This document shows, piece after piece, positions 1-6,500 of a DNA stretch of 11,098 nt; positions within the stretch are counted from its first letter, which is position 1, and each line of letters starts with the position of its first letter. The notes beneath the pieces were generated by a model. The model was given only the letters and a program-made list of their open reading frames with translations, searched no databases and was not told the origin of the DNA. Both the position numbers and the translations under genes were made by a program. This stretch comes from Auxenochlorella pyrenoidosa (lineage: Eukaryota > Chlorophyta > Trebouxiophyceae > Chlorellales > Chlorellaceae): contig KQ481977.1 in NCBI GenBank assembly GCA_001430745.1, positions 851,041 through 862,138 on the forward strand, read 5' to 3'.

Positions 1-14
1 GGCTGCCGGCGCAC

Positions 15-100
15 CTGGTCAATGTCGTTGTTCCTGGCGGCATCAAACAGCGGCTTGGCGTTGGCGATGAAGGCCGGGTCCAGTGTGAGTGCGGCGGGGC
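15..100 (-). CDS. MACPF-like gene, exon 9 (last in view)
   Basis: The acceptor CCCATGCAG precedes 100. It encodes PAALTLDPAFIANAKPLFD and then AARNNDIDQ. A GTGCGC donor would end it at 15. The frame also stays open to the window edge (VRRQ), so the exon may instead continue through bases 14-1. The gene continues to the left in either case. Confidence 0.66.
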
Positions 101-3100
101 CTGCATGGGGGACAGGTGGTGGTGTGTGTGCGTGGGGGGGCGGGGGGGGAGGGGGGGGGGGGGGGGGGCGCTTGTGGAGGCTTCCTGGCTCCATGTGTTG
201 TTTGGCGCTGAAAAGGGCACTGGGCAGAGAAGGGTAGGCTGTGCAGCCGGGGGGACCCTGGGGGACGAGCACAATCCCGGGTGGGCGTGTGCGGCTGCCA
301 CTTGTTGCGCCTGTGCACGCGACCGGGCACAGCTGGTCGCCAGGAGCCTTTGCCGCCACACGGTGCCCCCACAGGCCGGCGCACCTGCCCCTAGGCCATA
401 GCCTCCTAGGTGCACCTTGGCCCCCGAGTTGGTGGTGATGGTCTGGGTGGCGGACGCCGTTTTGCTCAATTGGTTGAAGTTGCTGCCGAGGGGGAGGGGC
501 GCAACAGACAGCCATCAGGCCTGCGCCGTGCCTGGCACTGTCGGCGAGCGCAAGGCAGGCGGGCAGGCAGGCAGGCAGGCAGGCAGGCAGGCGGGCAGGC
601 AGGCAGGCAGGCAGGCAGGCAGGCGGGCACCCTGCACTCACACGTTGGCCGACAGGCTGGCTACCCCAAAGTCCACGCCGACGCCGAGCCTGCACAAGCG
701 CAGCGGGGCGGCAGCACCCGCGCGTTTGCTTGGGTGCGATGGGAAGACGCGCCTAGCGAGGGATGGCTGGGCGCGGCACCCCGCCCCAGGCACGGCAGGG
801 GCGCAGCGGCGGCGGTGGCGGCGGCAGCTGCGGCGGCGAGGGCGCTCACGCTACATTCAGCGACTCCTTGAAGGCCGAGGCTGTGTTGTACACGCTGGTG
901 GAGAACTGGGAGGTGCACATGCCGCCGGTGGTGGGCAGCGACACCACCTGGCTGGCGTTGATCGCAAAGATGGGCTGCAGCCTGCAGAGCTTGGGGGGCA
1001 AGCGGGGCAGGGGCGTAGTCCTGTGGGGGGTCGAAACTACACGGAAAACAGCTGCCCGGAAAGCAAGGACCCCACCCATAGTCGCAGCTTGGGTCCGGTG
1101 TGGGCGCCAAGATGTAACAGCAGAAGATGTGGGCAGCAGGTTGATGCACAAAGCAGTGCCAATGGCGAGACACGGGCGCCGGCGCCAGCAGACACCCGCC
1201 CCCCCCCCCCCCCCCTCCCAGCAGATGCCAGGGCCTCTCACGTGAAGCCCGGGTCCAGGGAAGACATGCCCACCGAGATGGGCAGCCCCACCATGCAGTT
1301 GTAGCCCTGGCCCAGCACTGAGAACTGGTTGGTGCCAAAGACGCCCGCGGCGGCGGAGACGGCGCCCGCAGACGCGGCTGCGGCGGCGCCCCCCCAGCGC
1401 TGCGGCGGGGGCGCCAGCCTGATGCGGCGCGAGTTGCCCAGTTCGTGGGTGACATAGATTAGGCCGCAGCCCAGCTTGGCTGGGATTGTGGACTGCAGGG
1501 GCGGGGGGGTGGGGGGTGGGGGGTGGATTTGTGGGCGGCCCGGGGGTTGGGTTCAGGTGCCGGCTGCGGTGGGAGAGCAAGGCGCAGCAGGGGGGGTAGG
1601 GCGTCGAGCCTGGTCGGGGGTCGAGGCTCGGCAGGGCTGCCGTGCATGCGCCTGTCAGCCAGAGCCGGAAGGGGCGCCTCAACAGCTCACCCGCTTCACC
1701 GCCAGCTGCGTCAGCACCAGGCTTCGCAGCTCCTGGATTGCCCTGGGCGGGATCTTGGTCAGCTGCTTGTAAAGTCCGAGCGGCACAAAGCGCGTCTGCG
1801 GCACGGGGGGCAAGGGTGCGCGTGGGTCGTGTGCTGGCTCCCCCCGGAGGAGCAAGGAGACAATGCCTGCACACTGCTGCGGGCACTGCGGTGGCCCGGA
1901 GCTCAGCCGCAGCCATGAGCAGCATGCACCCAAGCAAGGAGCTGAGGTTTCTGGAGCCCCGCCCAGAGCAAAGGCAGCCAGTTGTGCAAGCACAAGGTGG
2001 GCCGCGCGGGGAAGTGCCGGGGCGAACCCAGGGCTGCCTCCAGTGCTGTGTGGGCGGCAGACGTGGCCGCCACCTGCACGCGTGACCCACCTGCAGCGCT
2101 GCGTTCACGGGAAGCACCAGCACCCGGCCGCGGGCAGCTCGCCGCAGATCGCCTGCAGCAGGCAGGGAGCAGCAGGAGCAAGAGGTTCTGGGCGTACGAC
2201 TTGCAGGTCAGGCTGGCGTGCTGCAGCCGTGCAGCAGGCTGTGAGAGCCTGCAGCCACAGCTGCGCCGCCACAAAAGTGGCCAGACAGCCGCAAGCTGCA
2301 CTGAAATGCAGGCGCGGAACACTGTTCCAGAGAGGGTGCAGCTCAGGGGCCTACGACGGTCCAGCATGTGGGTCTGCCTGCTGCCGCTGGCCGAATGCCG
2401 CGCGCTGCCTCCCGCATGCTTAGCCGCCCCCGCACTCACTTTGCAGGTTGAACTCTTTGATGCCCCACAGCAGATCTGAGTACAGCACGCCAAAGTTGGC
2501 AGACAGCACGGCCTCGGCAGCATCGAGCGAGTTCGCCGGCAGATCTGGGCACTTGCCAGGCGGCGGCGGCGGCCTTGGCCGCGGCCGCGGCCGCGGCAAG
2601 GGCGGTCGTCGCTGCACGTTTCCGGCTGCTGCTACTGCTGCTGCTGTGGCTGCCGATTGCTGTCCAAGGGCCTGCAGCTTGCGTGCAGACTCCTGAACAT
2701 CGACGCTGCTCTCTGCTGCGTCTGCGCTGCCACTCGGCTGCTCAAGCTGGGTGAGGGTTTGCAAAGCGCGTCCAGCCCTTGCCGCCCCGCTGCCGCCCCG
2801 CTCTTGTGCTGCTCCACCTGCACCTACTTTGTTGCTGAGCTGCTGCTGCAGCGCTTGCAGCACGCTGGTAGCCCCGTCGGAAACCCCTTCAGCGCCGCTG
2901 CCAGCTGCGTGCATGGCGCCCAGCAGCTGGCGGGTGGGCGGCGGCAGCCGTCCTGGCTCTGGCGGCGCGCTGTCCGTGACTGCAAAAGTGCAAAGCAGGT
3001 GGGGTTGTGTGTTTGAGGTCGGCAGGGGCTCCCTGCTGCTCATCCTGGCCAGGTACCCCCGCCAGCAGGACCGAGTGCGGGGGCGCGCTGCCACACTCAC

Positions 3101-3155
3101 ATCTGTTCAGTGCAAGCAGCACGATCGCTCCCAGGAGCGTTCGTGCTGCCGACAT
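15..3155 (-). CDS. Secreted MACPF/perforin-like protein, spliced, 3' end outside window
   Basis: Nine exons join on the minus strand in this order: 3155-3101, 2979-2440, 2152-2091, 1795-1691, 1492-1242, 981-850, 689-642, 482-385 and 100-15. Together they give 1377 nt (459 codons) with no stop and matching phases at every junction. The product starts with a signal peptide (residues 1 to about 22), followed by a low-complexity Ala/Gln/Ser region with a Pro-Arg stretch (to about 165) and an unrecognised globular part (about 168-285). From about residue 314 it resembles the start of a MACPF domain: LGQGYN, then DPGF at 334-337, then a Ser/Thr/Ala-rich alternating segment (about 360-420) like the region that becomes a membrane-spanning hairpin in this family. 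MACPF proteins oligomerise and insert pores in membranes. The diagnostic W-x-x-F...YGTH motif is not in view and should lie to the left. The family call rests on remembered patterns, not a search. The gene is divergent from the FN3 gene. Confidence 0.66.
101..384 (-). other. Intron 8 of MACPF-like gene, with long G/C homopolymer
   Basis: This 284-bp intron contains a plus-strand G tract from 134 to 168, including 18 G in a row (151-168), broken only by single C or A bases. In the transcript it is a C-rich polypyrimidine stretch about 35-70 bases before the acceptor, so it may help define that acceptor. Such runs are also prone to length errors in sequencing. Confidence 0.7.
385..482 (-). CDS. 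MACPF-like gene, exon 8
   Basis: The acceptor CTCGGCAG precedes 482. The donor chosen is GTGCGC after 385, because this gives phase 1, which the next exon requires. A nearer GTGCAC after 416 would leave phase 0 and throw the next exon into an unconvincing frame. It encodes NFNQLSKTASATQTITTNS followed by VHLGGYGLGAG. Confidence 0.65.
552..629 (+). repeat. GGCA tetranucleotide microsatellite (CCTG in the sense of the gene)
   Basis: About 19 tandem copies of GGCA on the plus strand, interrupted by three GGCG units. It lies wholly inside intron 7 (483-641) of the minus-strand gene, about 12 bases inside the donor, so the transcript reads (CCTG)n. The other open frames through it (Gly/Arg/Gln/Ala repeats) are artefacts of the repeat. 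Confidence 0.95.
642..689 (-). CDS. MACPF-like gene, exon 7
   Basis: This 48-nt exon has acceptor CTTGTGCAG before 689 and donor GTGAGT after 642, with phases 2 and 2. It encodes LGVGVDFGVASLSANV, a strongly amphipathic, strand-like alternation that continues the putative transmembrane hairpin region. The downstream intron contains the CCTG tract. Confidence 0.7.
850..981 (-). CDS. MACPF-like gene, exon 6: MACPF-like core
   Basis: The acceptor CTCTGCAG precedes 981 and the donor GTGAGC follows 850; the start completes the phase-2 codon of exon 5. It encodes QPIFAINASQVVSLPTTGG, then a Cys, then Ser/Thr-rich FSTSVYNTASAFKESLNV. Small and hydroxyl residues alternate with hydrophobic ones, as in the membrane-inserting segment of MACPF proteins. 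One N-glycosylation sequon (NAS) is visible. Confidence 0.76.
1199..1215 (+). repeat. Homopolymer run of 17 C
   Basis: This tract is in intron 5 of the minus-strand gene, where the transcript reads it as a G run about 26 bases past the exon 5 donor. G runs near donors act as splicing enhancers in other eukaryotes; whether this one does is not shown by the sequence. Confidence 0.9.
1242..1492 (-). CDS. MACPF-like gene, exon 5: start of MACPF-like domain
   Basis: The acceptor CCCCTGCAG precedes 1492 and the donor GTGAGA follows 1242. The frame was checked codon by codon and has no stop. It encodes a beta-rich segment (GLIYVTHELG), an Ala-rich linker, then FSVLGQGYNCMVGLPI and SLDPGF. The 'LGxGYN...G...DPGF' layout is what I associate with the N-terminal edge of MACPF domains in protist perforin-like proteins. 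That resemblance is from memory; no alignment was run. A run of 17 C on the plus strand begins about 26 bases past the donor, inside the next intron. Confidence 0.76.
1691..1795 (-). CDS. MACPF-like gene, exon 4
   Basis: This exon has 35 whole codons (phase 0 at both ends), acceptor GTGCCGCAG before 1795 and donor GTGAGC after 1691. It encodes TRFVPLGLYKQLTKIPPRA followed by a likely helix (IQELRSLVLTQLAVKR). It has the balanced composition of a folded domain, but I do not recognise it. Confidence 0.75.
2091..2152 (-). CDS. MACPF-like gene, exon 3
   Basis: This short exon (62 nt) has acceptor CTGCTGCAG before 2152 and donor GTGGGT after 2091. It was chosen because it is the frame that accepts the phase-1 end of exon 2 and stays open; the other frames through this stretch hit a TGA or lack a fitting acceptor. 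It encodes an Arg/Ala-rich start and then VLVLPVNAALQ, probably a beta strand. Confidence 0.65.
2440..2979 (-). CDS. MACPF-like gene, exon 2: low-complexity N-terminal region
   Basis: This is the largest exon of the gene (540 nt), with acceptor TTTTGCAG before 2979 and donor GTGAGT after 2440. It encodes a Pro-rich start, Leu/Gln heptad-like stretches (around QALQQQL and RKLQALGQQ) that could form short coiled coils, an Ala-rich run, and an Arg-Pro repeat ending in PPPPPGKCP. After that comes an ordered-looking part with SLDAAEAVLSANFGVLYSDL. I recognise no family in it. The Arg-Pro repeat is written by a perfect 20-bp CCGCGG palindrome at 2578-2597. Confidence 0.78.
2578..2597. repeat. Perfect 20-bp CCGCGG palindrome inside exon 2
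   Basis: The sequence equals its own reverse complement across 20 bases, built from three overlapping CCGCGG units. On the minus strand it encodes part of the Arg-Pro repeat. It could form a cruciform or hairpin and is likely variable in length. Confidence 0.85.
3101..3155 (-). CDS. MACPF-like gene, exon 1: signal peptide
   Basis: The ATG at 3155-3153 opens MSAARTLLGAIVLLALNR, a short basic start followed by a Leu/Ala/Val-rich hydrophobic core, as in a secretory signal peptide. The donor GTGAGT lies at 3100-3095 and splits a codon in phase 1. The frame is also open upstream, but only to a TTG, so this is the first ATG in frame. Cleavage is likely just into exon 2, after a TDSA-like site. Confidence 0.75.
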
Positions 3156-3178
3156 AGCGCCCCTTCCTCCAGCTCTCC

Positions 3179-3196
3179 TCAAGACCGGGCGGCCAT
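3179..3196 (-). other. Possible five-codon upstream ORF
   Basis: An ATG in good context (AGATGG) opens a five-codon frame (MAARS, then TGA) that ends 23 bases before the left gene's start. If transcription starts near 3215, this uORF is in the leader and could damp translation. It may be chance. Confidence 0.3.
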
Positions 3197-3242
3197 CTCC
3201 CCCCTGTGGACAGCCGAAGGGCCCTAGGGCTGTCTAAGAGGG

Positions 3243-3248
3243 TTTATA
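3243..3248 (-). promoter_or_regulatory. Candidate TATA box for the MACPF-like gene
   Basis: TATAAA is read on the minus strand in the small AT-rich island of the divergent promoter, 88 bases before the ATG at 3155. A transcript starting about 30 bases downstream would have a leader of roughly 60 bases. This is a motif match only. Confidence 0.45.
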
Positions 3249-3458
3249 GTATCAATTCAGGCAAAACATGCACCGGGACCACCGGGAAACCTCCAGGGGG
3301 TCCGCTGGTCGAACGAGGGGTCTATGCTGCCAGCGTGCTGGGCACCCAGGAGGAAGTCGGCGCCTAAACCAAATGCACGCTTCGGCAACGCAACTGGTAC
3401 ACTGGAGTGCCGATCTGCTGCCCCAGGGAGCCCCTGCCGATAGGGCAGGGGGGTTTAG

Positions 3459-3557
3459 ATGGCGCCTCGCGCGCCAGGACTGCAGGCGACCCTCTTGCTG
3501 CTGTTTTTGTGCAGCACTGTATTCGGAGTGGAATTGGCCGGCGGCCAGGCCAGAAAG
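3459..3557 (+). CDS. FN3 gene, exon 1: signal peptide
   Basis: The ATG at 3459 sits in good context (TTTAGATGG) and opens 33 whole codons. MAPRAPGLQA is followed by TLLLLFLCSTVFGV, a textbook hydrophobic core with small residues before a probable cleavage site near VFG or VELA. The donor is GTGAGC at 3558. Confidence 0.85.
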
Positions 3558-6500
3558 GTGAGCCGCCCAGTCCTGGCGCACTTGCAAACCCCTGTCGCAG
3601 CGATCTCAGCGGGTTGTTTTCTCCTTTCTTACTTGCAGACAACCTGCGACACCGCTTTAGTCCTCGACCCCGCCGTAAGGTGCGCCGGCTAGGTGAATAC
3701 TTTTTGGGGCAGCAGTACCACGCTGCTCTCTTCCTTCGCTGTTCCACCAACTGCTGCTTTATGACTGCAGGGTGAGGGGAGAAACGCACCCAATTGCGGC
3801 CACAACGCAGAGCGCGGATGCCTTCTGCCGGTAAGCACCCCCTGCCTGCCGCTGCCGCCGCCGCCGCCGCTGCTTGCACTGGAGGAGCAACGTGCAGCAT
3901 TCATTGCTCCCTGTGATTATCATCCCCAACAGTGCGGACCAATGAACCTTTACTGCTAATGAGAGCATCACGGGTCGCAGTATACCCCACCGCGCTGCTT
4001 CGCTGTCCTCGCTGCAGAGCGCATGGCTTCGCTCAGGCAGGCAGCTGGCTGAGCACAGGGGCTCCCCTTGCAGCGGCTGAAGGACGAACAGCTGCAGTAG
4101 GACAAGCAGCAGCCAGTGAGGCAGCGGTTGAAGATGGAGGAACAGCTGCAGCTGGCACTGCAGCAGCAGGAGCGGCGGCAGCATCAGCGGCGGCAGCTGT
4201 GCCAGCCGGGGGCTCTGGCACACAAGCAGCCAGCACTGGAGGGCAGCTGGCAGCGTTCGACATGCAGAGCGGACAGCTGTGCATTGGATGCGAGCCGCTG
4301 AAGCAAGTTGAGTGCCTGACAAACAAGCAGCGCCCTTGCCATGGCACGGCCAGCACGGGCGTATCTCTGCTGCCGCTGCAGAGCGGCCAGAGCGGCGCTG
4401 CCAGCAGCAGCGCCAGCAGCAGCGCCAGCAGCTTGCCCCTCGGTGCCCCCGGCGATGGGCATGGCACAGGTGGCCTGCCGGCAGCCGTGGCGCGGCAGCT
4501 GCTGCAGTCGGCGGCTGGCCAGCCCGGCCCAAAGGTCATCTTTGCGGCGGTGAATGCAGCGACCACCCTGCAGGTGGTGTTTGCCACCATCCCGGGTGAG
4601 CAGGATCGGGGAGGGAGGAAGTAAAAAGGGGCCATGAGGGCAACGGCAGGGCCCAGCCCACGATGGCGGCGCCGCGCTGCAAGTGGCCGCGATGCTGCGC
4701 GCCCTCCAGCCCGGCCGCCGAGCGCGCCGGCGTAGCACAGCAAAGAAAGCATCGCACACACTGTTTTGTCCTGCTCATGCCTGCCGCAGGCGCCAACCTG
4801 TACCGCGTGATCGGGCGCGTGCCGGTGGCCAACGCCACCAACGCGACCGTGGACATTGTGAAGGAGGGGCTGGGCGAGCCCGCCGGCATCCCGGTCGGCA
4901 GCAGGGTGCGCTGGGCGGGGGTGCCACCGCGTGCGGAGCGTGCAAGTGTGGGGTGCAGCGGGGCTGCCTGCGTGCAGCGGGGCTGCCTGCGTGCAGCCTC
5001 TGTGCAGCCTCTGTGCAAGGGGCCCACCCTGCGGGAGGGCAGCGCGACCCGGCTGACAGAAACCGGTGCCGCTCAGGCTTGGGCCTTGGTGCTGCGTTTG
5101 CCAGCATGGCCCCCAGGGCCGCTGTCGCCTTTCGCCGCCTCGCAATCGCCATCCTGCCAGTGCTGTGCAGCTCTGTCGCCCCATGCGGCTCTACCCCGCC
5201 GCTGCCTGCACAACCTCGCCCCCCCCCCCCCCGCCCGCCCCGCGCCTGTGCAGCGGCGCCTGGTGTTTGGCCCCGGCGAGTTCAGGGACGGACAGCTGTA
5301 CCGCTTCTACGCCTTCTACTCCACCGATGGCGGCAAGACCTGGAGCGACGAGAGCGAGGATGGCTACCCCTTCCAGACGCCGGGGTGAGTGCTGCTACCG
5401 GCCGGCCGGCCGGCCGGCCGCCCTGCGCGTGCCTGGTGCATGCCGTGCCATGGCCAGCAAGGACGCCTGCCCACCTATACTTCTGACTGCCCCCCCGTCG
5501 GATGCTCCCCCGGACCTGTGCAGCGCCCGGCCCGGCCCACCCACGCTCGTCAGCGCCAAAATGGTGGGCAACCTGGTCGGCGGCACGATCCGCATCCAGC
5601 TCGACCCGCCGGTCCGCATCGGAGGCCCGGGGCGTGAGTGCCGCCCCACCTGCTTTGCTCCATCCCTGCCCACCCTGCCCCGGCCTGGCCGCCAGCAGCG
5701 TCCTATGGCTCTGCTCCGCTGCTTGGCGTTGGCTAGGCAATGCGGTGCATGCCGCATGGGAGGACCCCCCGCCCGTGAACGCCGGCTGCGCAACAGCTGC
5801 TGGTGTGCGAAGCACCCACATCCGCACCGCCCAAGTAGGGCGAGCTGCGCCACCAGGCAGCGACCGCTCTGAACTAGCCGCGCTGCTCCTGGCTGCCGCC
5901 CCCACAGCCATTCTGAGCTATGTGGTGAAGGGCGCGCTGGTGGGCGGCGGCGGGCAGTCCCTGGACTTTGAGGGCCTCGGTGTTCCACTGACCGAGGCAT
6001 CCAGCAGGGTGAGGGCGCCGCAGAGGGCGCATGTGTGTGCTTGCATGCGCGCGAAGTCGCGCGCGAGCGCGCCTCCGCACAGGGCGCGTGGGTGCGCATC
6101 ACGCATGCTTTCGCGCAGTGGTGCGGCTAAACACATCATGGGAGTCGGGACGACGCCTCGTCTACTGCCCCCAGGGCTGTGCGTGCTCTGCATCCAGGGC
6201 CCTGGCAGCAGGCAGCTTGGCTGGCCTGGGTGTGCAGCCAACAATGAATCCCCAGCCCTGGCCCCCACCCTGCCCTGCCTGCAGCGGGTGGTGGAGTTCC
6301 CGCCAGGCTCGTTCCTCTCTGGCCGCAAGTACATCTTCTCGGTGCAGGCCACCAACTCCCAGGGGTCCAGCTCGCGCAGCAACGCCCTGGCAGTGGTCAC
6401 CCCCAGGTGCGCGCCGCGCTGTGCCACGTGCCCCCATGGTTGCGCCTCGTCATGGGCTGCCATGGCGCGCGCCGCGCCCTGCAGCGCAGGCAGCCTGCAG

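Larger units (their letters stand above)
3156..3458. promoter_or_regulatory. Divergent intergenic region, candidate bidirectional promoter
   Basis: These 303 bp separate the two start codons and are the only region that can hold both 5' ends. On the minus strand a TATAAA (3248-3243) lies about 90 bases upstream of the left ATG, which suits a short 5' leader. I see no clear TATA box for the plus-strand gene. The GC content drops locally around 3230-3270. No repeat or other gene is seen here. Confidence 0.6.

Noticed and set aside
416..482. Shorter exon 8 ending at the GTGCAC donor
   Set aside because: It would leave phase 0 and force exon 9 into a frame without the PAFIANAKPLFD-like sequence. 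The GTGCGC donor after 385 restores matching phases.
552..629. CRISPR array or coding repeat
   Set aside because: The units are four bases long with no spacers, and the tract lies in an intron. It is a microsatellite.
417..1304. Plus-strand protein with Gln-Ala-Gly-Arg repeats
   Set aside because: The repeats come from the GGCA microsatellite and the frame runs antisense to four well-supported exons.
846..2123. A 425-codon open frame on the minus strand
   Set aside because: It runs through several introns of the MACPF-like gene with Pro/Arg/Ala-rich nonsense composition. Only the pieces inside exons 3 (GTG start region) and 6 are real. Long empty frames are expected at this GC content.
4116..4301. 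Gln/Arg-rich coiled-coil peptide on the plus strand
   Set aside because: It is an alternative frame of the CAG-rich stretch before exon 4. It has stops on both sides and does not connect in phase to exon 5.
4033..5184. A 383-codon open frame antisense to the FN3 gene
   Set aside because: It is the reverse of exons 4-5 and their introns, low in complexity and rich in Ala/Pro/Cys/Trp, with no recognisable motif. It is a shadow of the coding strand.
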